Source: an uncultured Desulfovibrio sp.
GTDB lineage: Bacteria > Desulfobacterota > Desulfovibrionia > Desulfovibrionales > Desulfovibrionaceae
DNA length: 64,000 bases
Direction of reading: 5' to 3'
NCBI RefSeq assembly: GCF_902477725.1
Contig: NZ_CABSIF010000010.1
Coordinates: 76,629 to 140,628 of the forward strand
The position numbers and the translations under genes were made by a program. Positions 53,226 through 61,410 of the stretch are shown here, piece after piece (the first letter of the stretch is position 1; the number at the start of each line of letters is the position of its first letter). The notes under the pieces are model-generated. The model saw only the letters and a list, made by a program, of their open reading frames with translations, made no database searches and was not told the DNA's origin.

Positions 53226-54569
53226 TCACAGGCTACCAAGCCATTTTTTTTGCCTGTACAGGTACAGCAGGCACAGGGTTCCGGTTGCTTCGGCGCAGGC
53301 CATGGACACAAAGATGCCCGTGGCTCCACAATGCAGCAGATAGGTCAGGGCATAGGACAGAGGTACGCAGATGCCCCAGCGGGTCAGGGCAGTAATGCGG
53401 CTGGTAAGGCGCGTGGCCCCTGCGCCATCCAGCACTGCCTGCAACAGCATGCCCACTACTTCCAGCGGCAGTTTTGCGCAGGCGACCAGCAGAAAAATCC
53501 CTGCCACCGTTACGGCGGCCTGGTCATGGGTGAACCAGCGCGCAATGGCGTGTCGGCTCAAGAACAGTGCCGCTGCCGCCACAATGGCGATCATGGCCAC
53601 CTGCCGGGCATAGTGCAGACCCATGCCGTAGCATTCAGCCTTGCGCCGTGCGCCCAGCAAATGCCCTGTCATGATGGCAAGGGTCATACCCATCGCCGCC
53701 ACAGGTAAATACAGCATGCTGATAACCCGCATGCCGAGCGTCATCCCCGCCAGAGTTTCCGCAGCATTGCCGGGCATGTTTGCAACACAGGCCAGCAAGG
53801 CCATGCTGCCGCTCTGCCCTGCCAGACTGCCCAAGGCGGCGGGAATGCCAATGCGCCACAACCTCGGCAGCGCGGCCCTGTTCCACCGCCAGCTTGCAAA
53901 GGATGACCGGCTGATGATTCCCCGCCGCGCCGCCAGAGCAATACTGCAGGCAAAGCCCAGCACAGACGAGGCAACGGTTGACCACGCCACCCCGGCATAG
54001 CCCAACTGGGGCAGCCCCCAGCGGCCCAGCCCGTAGCCCACGCTGCCCATATAATTGACCAGCGCCACCAAGCATAACGTGGCAAAGGGCAGCCACACCA
54101 TTTTGTGCGCGCGAAATGTGGAATTGAGAATTATCATGCTGTAATAAAACGGCAATTGCAGGGCATAGGCTTGGGCAAACAGGGAGGCGGCAGGGGCAAG
54201 CTCCGGAGAAGACAAACCATTCAGGGGCACGAGCCGCAACGCCAGAAGGGCCAGAGCAGCAACACAGCTTCCGGCAAGCAGCGATATGCAGAGAACCAGC
54301 CCGGCATAGCGCCGAGCACGCAAAAAAAGCCCAGCCCCCACAGCGCGGCTGACAGTAGCCATGCATCCGCTGGCAACCATGGATGTGACAAGCATGAGAA
54401 AGGCGAAAACCTGAGAGATACCGCCAAGCACCGCGAGGATTCGGCCATCAATCTGACCGCATACCCACAGGTCGGTCATGGAAACCGCCAGATGGCACAG
54501 CATGAGGCCCATCTGCGGAACAGTGAGCTTCAGGACTTCCCACGTTGTGACGGGCAATGATTGGGACAT
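53226..54569 (-). CDS. MATE-family multidrug/metabolite exporter
   Basis: 447 residues, about 12 membrane helices, no signal peptide. The N-terminus (LKLTVPQMGLMLCHLAVSMTDLWVCGQIDG) and the repeat in the second half (RIGIPAALGSLAGQSGSMALLACV) fit the two-bundle MATE fold. It is an H+ or Na+ antiporter in the inner membrane. It precedes the DtxR-like gene in the same direction, and the promoter region carries the hutW-type dyad, so it may export a product of haem breakdown or a metal chelate; that is inference. Confidence 0.85.
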   Translation of the reverse strand: MSQSLPVTTWEVLKLTVPQMGLMLCHLAVSMTDLWVCGQIDGRILAVLGGISQVFAFLMLVTSMVASGCMATVSRAVGAGLFLRARRYAGLVLCISLLAGSCVAALALLALRLVPLNGLSSPELAPAASLFAQAYALQLPFYYSMIILNSTFRAHKMVWLPFATLCLVALVNYMGSVGYGLGRWGLPQLGYAGVAWSTVASSVLGFACSIALAARRGIISRSSFASWRWNRAALPRLWRIGIPAALGSLAGQSGSMALLACVANMPGNAAETLAGMTLGMRVISMLYLPVAAMGMTLAIMTGHLLGARRKAECYGMGLHYARQVAMIAIVAAAALFLSRHAIARWFTHDQAAVTVAGIFLLVACAKLPLEVVGMLLQAVLDGAGATRLTSRITALTRWGICVPLSYALTYLLHCGATGIFVSMACAEATGTLCLLYLYRQKKWLGSL

Positions 54570-54610
54570 GCCCCGACATTGGCGTAAAAAATTATTTAAG
54601 TCAAATAAAG

Positions 54611-54625
54611 TTAGTTAAGATTAAC
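54611..54625 (-). promoter_or_regulatory. Predicted DtxR-like operator before the MATE gene
   Basis: TTAGTTAAGATTAAC, differing by one base from the site before hutW (44165-44179). It lies 42 bp before the MATE ATG, within the likely promoter. Confidence 0.5.
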
Positions 54626-54749
54626 AAAGTTTGTAGAGCTGAAATCAAGAAACAGTTTCCAAAAAAATGAAACCAAGCGCAGGCTTAAGAATTACTTGTT
54701 GATATACATAATTTTTTGCAATACGCATAATTATACAAGGATGGATAAT

Positions 54750-54995
54750 ATGCTTATAATACGAGCCGCAACAATACTTTTTGGTGCTATTTTGGGCTAT
54801 TACGCCGTAATTTTTATCCGCAAGTACAGATTGAACCTGAAAACAATTTCTGAACTAAGACGAATAAACCTCTACCTTGACCTGGAAATTGAAGACTTGA
54901 GAGCAGAGCTAAAGAAATATAAAAAAGACGAACCTGAAATCTGCCTTGAAGAAACAAATGATACGCACTGTAGCGATGAAAAATCTGTTGGATAG
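54750..54995 (+). CDS. Small membrane protein with coiled coil
   Basis: 81 residues from the ATG at 54750, which has AAGGATGG about 8 bases before; two upstream in-frame starts are possible. One N-terminal membrane helix (ATILFGAILGYYAVIFI), then a charged coiled coil (SELRRINLYLDLEIEDLRAELKKYKKDE). Inner-membrane, cytoplasmic tail. A+T-rich relative to neighbours. Function unknown. Confidence 0.5.
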   Translation: MLIIRAATILFGAILGYYAVIFIRKYRLNLKTISELRRINLYLDLEIEDLRAELKKYKKDEPEICLEETNDTHCSDEKSVG

Positions 54996-55060
54996 ATTCA
55001 GACAGAGGTTAGTAATCAATTTTTATTTTCTGGAATGATGCACAATGAGAAATAATTGCA

Positions 55061-55537
55061 ATGATAAAGTTTATAATAAAATCACTTTGCATTCAGGATG
55101 TTCTCGCACTGCTCGAGGGCAAGATTTCATTAAGCCAGATAGACTGTGCCGAATATCTGCTTCCGCATATTGTTCTTCAGGCGGCACTTGATGCCCTTGG
55201 ACGAGGGACAGACTGGTTTTGGTGCGCGCCGAGGCTCTTCATAGATGCCATTACAGGACAAACATTGGGCACTGCCTCGTTTCTGACCACAAACGATCCT
55301 AGTGTTCTTGAAATCGGGTATGGCACAGCAACAGAATTTCAGGGAATGGGGATTGCCTCACGCGGACTTGCATTGATGCTGGCTGAGGCGCAGGCCCATA
55401 ATTCCACCATGCGCTATATGTCCAAAACAGCCACTAACAACCGAGCCTCGCAGCGCGTGCTTGAAAAAAACGGCTTTACCCCCTACGCCAAAACCATAGA
55501 TGCCGAAGACGGCGAGCTTGTTCTCTGGAGCAGATAG
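55061..55537 (+). CDS. GNAT N-acetyltransferase (RimJ/RimL-like)
   Basis: 158 residues. The acetyl-CoA motif is EIGYGTATEFQGMGIASRGLALML (Q-x-x-G-x-G), followed by ATNNRASQRVLEKNGF, the alpha-4 motif of RimJ/RimL-type enzymes that acetylate N-terminal or side-chain amines. The N-terminal 50 residues resemble the family's usual substrate part. Stands alone; substrate unknown. Confidence 0.8.
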   Translation: MIKFIIKSLCIQDVLALLEGKISLSQIDCAEYLLPHIVLQAALDALGRGTDWFWCAPRLFIDAITGQTLGTASFLTTNDPSVLEIGYGTATEFQGMGIASRGLALMLAEAQAHNSTMRYMSKTATNNRASQRVLEKNGFTPYAKTIDAEDGELVLWSR

Positions 55538-55775
55538 CTGCGCTGTCACCTCCAATCAGAAACACAGCGCGGCATTTTCGGCGTGTCGGACGGAACGGCC
55601 CTATCAAGGCAAACCACAGGCAGGCAATCCGCAGCCCGTTTAGCCACAAAAACGACATTGTTCTTTTTTACACAAAGAGCTATCCTCAAGCATCAGGAGC
55701 CAAACCCGCAGTGACGGTTTCGCCCCCACCACGGTTGAAATTCTGTTTCCTTAACATCAACTAAGGAGTAGCACC

Positions 55776-56258
55776 GTGCGCCGTATCCTGCCTCTTTTTC
55801 TTGTCCTTTTACTTGTTGCCTTCAACGCTTACGCCGCAGCACCCGCTAAGCAGCTTCCTGGCGATCTTACCCTGGCCGAAGCGCAGACAGTGCTCAACAC
55901 TGCTCTGGCTTTCTCTGTAAAACAGGGCATCCCCATGAACATTGCCGTTGTGGATGCCGGGGGCAACCTCAAAGCCTTTGTCCGTGAGGATGGGGCCTTT
56001 ATTGGCAGCATCGATATTTCACAAAAAAAGGCCATAACGGCCCGCTATTTCAATATGTCCACTGCCCAGCTTGGCGCTGCCTCCCAGCCGGGTAAGGAAC
56101 TTTATGGCATTGAAGTCACCAACAGGGGTCTTGTGATCTTTGGCGGCGGCGAACTGCTGATCCGCAATGGCGTCATTGTCGGGGCCATCGGCGTGAGCGG
56201 CGGCAGCGTGGCTGAAGACACCGCCGTTTCCAAGGCTGGCGCGGCGGCGCTCAAGTAA
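55776..56258 (+). CDS. Exported GlcG/HbpS-family haem-binding-type protein
   Basis: 160 residues, GTG start behind AAGGAG. Signal peptide 1-22 (ends NAYAA). The mature part has LTLAEAQTVLNTALAFSV, MNIAVVDAGGNLKAFVRED, QKKAITARYF and GGGELLIRNGVIVGAIGVSGG, the GlcG/HbpS (DUF336) pattern. Family members bind haem or glycolate-type ligands; the export signal makes it an extracytoplasmic binder. It is near the haem locus but separate. Ends 95 bp before a terminator. Confidence 0.8.
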   Translation: MRRILPLFLVLLLVAFNAYAAAPAKQLPGDLTLAEAQTVLNTALAFSVKQGIPMNIAVVDAGGNLKAFVREDGAFIGSIDISQKKAITARYFNMSTAQLGAASQPGKELYGIEVTNRGLVIFGGGELLIRNGVIVGAIGVSGGSVAEDTAVSKAGAAALK

Positions 56259-56353
56259 ACCAACACAAAAGGCATCAAGCCCACACAAAGCATATTATGG
56301 GGCCTCCCGCACGTTTTCTGCACAGAACCCGCGCGGCAAGCCCAAAAAAACAG

Positions 56354-56420
56354 CCCCCATCAGGCAAAAACAGGTACTCCTTCCGGTATACTCTGCCCGC
56401 CTGATGGGGGTTCTTTTATT
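56354..56420 (+). terminator. Terminator after the HbpS-like gene
   Basis: Stem CCCCCATCAGGC (56354-56365) with GCCTGATGGGGG (56399-56410), a 33-base loop, and TTCTTTTATT after it. Confidence 0.75.
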
Positions 56421-56510
56421 GAATTTTATGACTTGCCGCTGTTTGCCAGCGCATTTGTGCGAGCTGAAAATACTTGCCAGTCCGACAATATAATTATGCT
56501 GAATCAGCCC

Positions 56511-57365
56511 CTAAACTTCGTGCACCGCTGCGCAGTCCTTCTTGCCCAGCCCCGCAGCCTCGCCACGGCCGAACCGGGCAAAAACCATATCCAGCAGGGG
56601 CACATCCACATTCATGCCGTGGGCCATACCGCAGCCAAGGCGCAGATCTTTGAGGGCAAGTTCCAGCGCGAACCTCGGGGGATCATACTCCCCTTGGGCC
56701 ATGGATTTTCCCCTGGTATCAAGCTGAAAACTTTGCGCGCCAGTTTCGCCAAGCAGTTGCAGCAGCAGATTTTTTTCCACCCCGGCGGCCTCGCCTATGC
56801 GCAGCCCCTCGCTCAAAACAGCAAGATTTGCCATGCCCACAAGATTGCTGACCAGCTTGACCGCGCAGGCAGCTTCCACCGTGCCCACATTGTTGAACAC
56901 GCCAAGAATCGGCCAGACTTCGGCCAGCCCGGCAATGGCCTGCTGGTCGCCGCCCACAAAGAGCGGGGCTTCGCCGCGTTCCGCATGGGCTGGCGTTTTG
57001 CCAAGGGTGCATTGAATGTAGGCAATACCCTGCCTGTCTGCGGCTTCGGCAAGGGCAAAGGCAGTATGGGAATCGATGGTCGAAAGTTCCACATGCACGG
57101 AACCGGGCTGCATGTGCGCGTACAGGCCATCCGTGCCGAGCGCTTTTTCCGTCAGATGTTCCGGCAGGGCCAGGCAGGTGAATACGACTTTGCAGGGAGC
57201 CATGTCCGCCATACTCATGGCGGGTACGCCGCTTTTTCCGGCGGCAAGGGTTTTATCCCTCCCCTCGGCACTGCGGTTGTAAACGTGCACGGTTTTGCCC
57301 GCGCGGATAAGATTGCGCGCCAGCGGCCCGCCCATTGCGCCTACACCGATAAAACCAAATTCCAT
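56511..57365 (-). CDS. NAD(P)-dependent beta-hydroxyacid dehydrogenase-like oxidoreductase
   Basis: 284 residues. Rossmann motif GFIGVGAMGGPLARNL (4-19), substrate-binding block GSVHVELSTIDSHTA, GTLGKTP-like CTLGKTPAHAERG, and the catalytic-lysine segment AVKLVSNLVGMANL. This is the 3-hydroxyisobutyrate/tartronate semialdehyde reductase group. Which acid it reduces is not clear from sequence. It is the last gene of a minus-strand run with DUF4125, TPR and DUF4037 genes. Confidence 0.82.
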   Translation of the reverse strand: MEFGFIGVGAMGGPLARNLIRAGKTVHVYNRSAEGRDKTLAAGKSGVPAMSMADMAPCKVVFTCLALPEHLTEKALGTDGLYAHMQPGSVHVELSTIDSHTAFALAEAADRQGIAYIQCTLGKTPAHAERGEAPLFVGGDQQAIAGLAEVWPILGVFNNVGTVEAACAVKLVSNLVGMANLAVLSEGLRIGEAAGVEKNLLLQLLGETGAQSFQLDTRGKSMAQGEYDPPRFALELALKDLRLGCGMAHGMNVDVPLLDMVFARFGRGEAAGLGKKDCAAVHEV

Positions 57366-57379
57366 ATCTCGCGCCCCTG

Positions 57380-57937
57380 CTATTTGCCCTGTGCTGCGGC
57401 TTCGCAGGCTTCAATGCCGCCCTTGCCCAGCAGGCGCATCAAAAAATCGTGCCGTTCCACCACAAGGTTGCGGCCTTGCTGGCGCGCGCGGCGCACCTGC
57501 GCGGCGTAGAGTTCCAGCGTTCTGTCCGAAAGAGTTTCAAGCTCGCAGCGCAGGTAACGGCGAAACATACCCTGACCGTTGCTTTTTATGACGTGCGGAT
57601 AGCGCGTCTGAGCCTCATGCAGAAAGGCCTCTTCGGCATCGGCGATTTCATCCAGTAGCGGGCTTGTGCTAAGGGGCGGCAAACGGTCGTCCATGCGGGC
57701 GTATTTTTCAACCATAAGATTGCGGCTGTTCACTTCCGCCTGCCGCAAATCGGCAAGGTACGAATCCAGCACGGCATCTTCGTGCGCGGAATGGGCCATT
57801 TTGCGCATGGCGCGAAAGGTGTCTGGCCGGGTCTGGCATTCTGAAACGCCGCCCTCGTTGTTGGTGGCCAAAAACATGGCAAGCTCGCGTTCAATGATCT
57901 CGGCAAGTGCTGCTTCCCGATCAAAATTTTCCTGCAT
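57380..57937 (-). CDS. DUF4125-family protein
   Basis: 185 residues, helical, soluble. Blocks typical of the family are IIERELAMF, NNEGGVSECQTRPDTFRAMRKM, NSRNLMVEKYARM and MFRRYLRCELETLSDRTLELY. The biochemical role is unknown. It stands between a TPR gene (19 bp upstream) and the oxidoreductase (14 bp downstream), part of a conserved trio with DUF4037. Confidence 0.75.
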   Translation of the reverse strand: MQENFDREAALAEIIERELAMFLATNNEGGVSECQTRPDTFRAMRKMAHSAHEDAVLDSYLADLRQAEVNSRNLMVEKYARMDDRLPPLSTSPLLDEIADAEEAFLHEAQTRYPHVIKSNGQGMFRRYLRCELETLSDRTLELYAAQVRRARQQGRNLVVERHDFLMRLLGKGGIEACEAAAQGK

Positions 57938-57955
57938 AGCCTATACTCCTTCAGC

Positions 57956-58777
57956 TCAGGCCGTGGGGGCCACAGCCGCTCTGGCCTGATGGCAGATTTC
58001 AAGATTCTTTTTGTAGCCCTGCGCTTCTGCGCCCATGCCAAGACCAAGGCGGTCGTACATGCTCACAGAATCCTGCAAAGTCGCGGCGGCCTCGTCCCAC
58101 TGCCCGGCAGAGGCCAGCGCCACGCCAAGATTACCCAGAGAAAAAGCCGTTTCCTCGTGCTCGCCCAACAGTTCCCGCCGCAAAGCCACGGCCTGACGGT
58201 GCAGGGCGATGCCTTCGGCAAGCTGCCCGCGTTCTTCGCAGATGCGCCCAAGGTTATTGAGGCAAACGCCCAGTTGCGGCACGCAGAAACCCTGTTTTTC
58301 CCAGATTTCCTTTGCGCTGAGCATAAGGGATTCCGCCCGGTCAAAATCGCGCTTGCGATAATAGGCGGAGGAAAGACGCAACTGCGCTTCCGCAACCTGG
58401 GGGGAATCCGACCCGCAGGCCTCAATGGTAAGCCGCAGGGCTTCACGCCCAAGATCAAGGCTTTCTTCAACCTTTTCAAGCCCAAGCAGTGCATGGGCAA
58501 GGTTCTGCATGGCCCCGAGGGTCATGGGCGCTGTGGGGCCCATGGTGGCGCGCAACAGGGCAAGGCTTTCCTGCAGGGCCTGAACGGCGGCATCCGGGCG
58601 CTGCAGGGCAAAGTTGGCGCGGCCCATGCCGTCCAGCGCCAGAGCGCGGCAGAGATCATCGCCGGGATAGCGCGCAACAAGCGCTTCCAGCGCTTCAATA
58701 CACCTTTGCGGTTGGCCCTGCTTCATCAGATCAAGGGCGGGGCGCAGTTCATCAAGCCATTGGCGTTGTGCGGCCAT
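57956..58777 (-). CDS. Tetratricopeptide repeat protein
   Basis: 273 residues from the ATG at 58777 (GAGGAG 6 bases upstream; a TTG at 58783 is less likely). At least five TPR-like helix pairs are seen: CRALALDGMGRANFALQRPD, LGAMQNLAHALLGLEKVEES, AEAQLRLSSAYYRKRDFD, CLNNLGRICEERGQLAEG, SLGNLGVALASAGQWDEAA. It should be a cytoplasmic scaffold for its DUF neighbours. Confidence 0.85.
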   Translation of the reverse strand: MAAQRQWLDELRPALDLMKQGQPQRCIEALEALVARYPGDDLCRALALDGMGRANFALQRPDAAVQALQESLALLRATMGPTAPMTLGAMQNLAHALLGLEKVEESLDLGREALRLTIEACGSDSPQVAEAQLRLSSAYYRKRDFDRAESLMLSAKEIWEKQGFCVPQLGVCLNNLGRICEERGQLAEGIALHRQAVALRRELLGEHEETAFSLGNLGVALASAGQWDEAAATLQDSVSMYDRLGLGMGAEAQGYKKNLEICHQARAAVAPTA

Positions 58778-58858
58778 CGGCAACTCCTCATGGAATAGGT
58801 GCTCGACAGAGTAAAAAGGCTTTCTAATGCAGCCAGAGGCAAGGGCTGCGGGGCAAGA

Positions 58859-59794
58859 TCAGCCTTGCAGCATATCCATATGCAGCAGGGCTGGCTCTTC
58901 CACATGCCGCAGAATCTGCGGCCCATGCTCCCAGAGCCAGTTGCCGGATGCGCGGCTCAGGTCCACAGCGCGTAGATGCGCCGCCGCCATGCCGCAAAAT
59001 TCTTCCACCGCCGCAACAATCTGCGCTCCGTGCTCCTGATTGGCCGGGGTCTGCGCCACAAGGCTCAATGCGCGCGCCAGTTGCGGGCCGAGCACGGGCA
59101 AAGTTACGGCCAGCTTTCCGGCCCATTTGTAAAAGGGCATGTAACGGCGGTTGCACAAAAAGACGAAGGAAAGCGCCGCCTCCGCAAAGCGCGCCGTTGT
59201 TAGCATGACCGCCACAGAATCATTGCGCTTGAGGCTGCGGGGCAGATTGTATTGCCCGGCCTGCGCCATGATCATGCAACGGGCAGCCATTTTTTTGAGC
59301 AGCACATCACGCGGATAGCACGCCAGCAGGGCATCGCGCCGCCGCGTAAATTCCCCGCCCCGGTCTTCAAAAACCTGACCGTTGGTGCAGGCCGCAAGCT
59401 GATGTTCGGGGATGGCAAGCCACTGCTGCCAGGTGGCGGGCACGTCATCCAGCCCGGTAAAAAAGGCATAAAAATCTTCAATGGGCAGCGGCCCTACCCT
59501 TCCCTGCCTGCGCTCAGGCGCAAGCCTGCTTTCAAAGCCCTGAAACTCGCGGGGCAAGCGGGCAAAAGCAGCCTCTATGCGCGGCAGTTCTGCCCGCAGA
59601 ATCTGGCGCGGCAACCAGAGGCAAAAGGCCGGGCCAAAATCGTGATCCTGGGATTCCGCATCGTCGCAGCCAAAGCATTCCGAGCCTTCGCCCACCAGAC
59701 CAGCGGCGGCCACGTCCATAATGTCGGGAATCTCCGCCCGCAAAGCGGGAAGGCAGGCCGCATAAAATTCACGCGCAAGGTTCAGACCCTTCAT
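58859..59794 (-). CDS. DUF4037-family protein
   Basis: 311 residues from the ATG at 59794 (GGAG 6 bases before); 26 further upstream codons are not family-like. The key block AAGLVGEGSECFGCDDAESQ then DHDFGPAFCLWL resembles the G-S ... D-x-D nucleotidyltransferase active site of the DUF4037 family. It may transfer a nucleotide to an unknown acceptor. First gene of the DUF4037-TPR-DUF4125-oxidoreductase run. Confidence 0.78.
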   Translation of the reverse strand: MKGLNLAREFYAACLPALRAEIPDIMDVAAAGLVGEGSECFGCDDAESQDHDFGPAFCLWLPRQILRAELPRIEAAFARLPREFQGFESRLAPERRQGRVGPLPIEDFYAFFTGLDDVPATWQQWLAIPEHQLAACTNGQVFEDRGGEFTRRRDALLACYPRDVLLKKMAARCMIMAQAGQYNLPRSLKRNDSVAVMLTTARFAEAALSFVFLCNRRYMPFYKWAGKLAVTLPVLGPQLARALSLVAQTPANQEHGAQIVAAVEEFCGMAAAHLRAVDLSRASGNWLWEHGPQILRHVEEPALLHMDMLQG

Positions 59795-59908
59795 GCATAC
59801 TCCAGAATATTCAGTCGCGCTGCGATGGCGCAGATTGCAACAGCCGCCGCTGCAAAAGCCCACGGCAAACAATGCCGCCCAGGTGGATTGATCTGGCTGG
59901 CGCAGCCG

Positions 59909-61306
59909 CTAACCATGCTTGATGGCTTCAATTTCCTTAACTTTGCGAAATATGGTGCTGCGGTCCATCTGAAACTGGCGCGAAAGCTCGCTGATGGAGC
60001 CATAGCGCTGCATGCCCTTTTCGATGACCGCAGTTTCCACTTCCTTCATGATGCTTTTGAGCGAGCGGCCTTCAATGGAGGGCAAGGCGTAGCGCCCTTC
60101 GCCGGATTCGCACGGCGGCAAGGGGCGGATGCCCGCCAGATCGCGCACGCCCACAAGCCCATGCTTGCAGGTCACCACCAGCCCCTGCACGAGGTTTTCC
60201 AGCTCGCGCACATTGCCCGGCCATGTGTGGTTCTGCAGCACCTGCTTGGCCTCGTCAGAAAGATTGACGGACTTGCGATACTTTTTGCCGTAAAAGGTAA
60301 AAAAGCTCTGCGCCAACGGCAGAATATCCACGCGGCGCGAGCGCAGGGGCGGGATGTTCAGCACCGCCACCTTGAGGCGGTAATAAAGGTCGGAGCGGAA
60401 CGTGCCCTTGGCGACCTCGCGCTCCAGCTCCTTGTTGGTGGCGGCCACAACGCGCACATCCACCTTTTTGGGCACTGTGGCGCCCACGCGCAGCACTTCC
60501 CAATCCTGTAGCACCCGCAGCAGGCGCGACTGCATGGTCATGGGCAGTTCGCCAATTTCATCAAGAAACAGGGTGCCGCCCGAGGCCGCCTCCACAAGCC
60601 CGGCCTTGCCATGCTTGCTTGCGCCGGAAAAACTGCCGGGAACATAGCCGAACAGTTCCGTTTCTATCAGGTTTTCAGGGATGCTGCCGCAGTCCACCTT
60701 GATAAAGGGCGCATCGGCCCTCAGGCTGTTGCGGTGGATGTGCCGGGCCACAACGTCCTTGCCAACGCCGGTTTCACCCAGCAGCAACACGGTTGCGTCC
60801 GTTTCTGCAATGGCGCAGGCTTCGGCGTACAGGCGCTGCATGACAGGGCTTTGCACCACGCGCGGGTACTGGTTGCCCGTGACGCCTTCACTGCTGAGAT
60901 TCTGAAAAGTTTCAAGCAGTTCGCGCTGCGCGGTAATTTCCTCGCGCAGTTCGGTCAGCGCCGTGATATCGCGGATAACCGTTACCACATAGGCAACCTT
61001 GCCCGAGGCGTCCTTTACAGGATGCCCGTCAAGCAGCAGGGTGCGCCCGTTGTAGAGGTTCTGTACACTTGAGACCTTTTGCCCGGTTTCCACAATGCGC
61101 GGATTAAGCACAACGTCAAAAATGCCGTTCTGCACCATGTCCTGAATGCGGCTCCCCACCATCTTTTCACGGGAAATACCAGTCAGTTCCGCATGGCGCT
61201 TGTTCACGAGCGTAACAATGCCTTCCCGGTCAGTAACGCAGATAGCGTCCCGGAAGGTATCGCAAAGTTGTTCTACATAGTCTGCTAGCATGTGGGGATT
61301 GTACAT
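59909..61306 (-). CDS. PAS-domain sigma-54-dependent transcription activator
   Basis: 465 residues. PAS sensor at about 10-120, AAA+ domain with Walker A GETGVGKD (177-184), the sigma-54 contact loop GSFSGA at 224-229 (the standard motif is GAFTGA), Walker B GGTLFLDEIGELP, and a Fis-type helix-turn-helix at about 430-462 (SISELSRQFQMDRSTIFRKV). No receiver domain, so it is activated by a ligand or redox signal sensed by PAS. It is downstream of the MHS transporter and amidohydrolase, whose operon has a sigma-54 promoter. Confidence 0.88.
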   Translation of the reverse strand: MYNPHMLADYVEQLCDTFRDAICVTDREGIVTLVNKRHAELTGISREKMVGSRIQDMVQNGIFDVVLNPRIVETGQKVSSVQNLYNGRTLLLDGHPVKDASGKVAYVVTVIRDITALTELREEITAQRELLETFQNLSSEGVTGNQYPRVVQSPVMQRLYAEACAIAETDATVLLLGETGVGKDVVARHIHRNSLRADAPFIKVDCGSIPENLIETELFGYVPGSFSGASKHGKAGLVEAASGGTLFLDEIGELPMTMQSRLLRVLQDWEVLRVGATVPKKVDVRVVAATNKELEREVAKGTFRSDLYYRLKVAVLNIPPLRSRRVDILPLAQSFFTFYGKKYRKSVNLSDEAKQVLQNHTWPGNVRELENLVQGLVVTCKHGLVGVRDLAGIRPLPPCESGEGRYALPSIEGRSLKSIMKEVETAVIEKGMQRYGSISELSRQFQMDRSTIFRKVKEIEAIKHG

Positions 61307-61330
61307 GCATTATCTCCCAGGGCGCAAGTA

Positions 61331-61400
61331 TGCTCCCACGCCCGGTTTACGGGCATGGGAGCAAATGAAAGGCGCTGCCGTCCGGCAAAAGCCGACAGCG
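61331..61400 (-). terminator. Two hairpins between transporter and activator genes
   Basis: A 14-bp imperfect stem TGCTCCCACGCCCG/CGGGCATGGGAGCA at 61331-61363 and a second stem at 61372-61400 (CGCTG-CCG/CGG-CAGCG type). On the minus strand they follow the transporter gene and precede the activator, so they end or attenuate the transporter transcript. Confidence 0.55.
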
Positions 61401-61410
61401 TGTTCCATTG

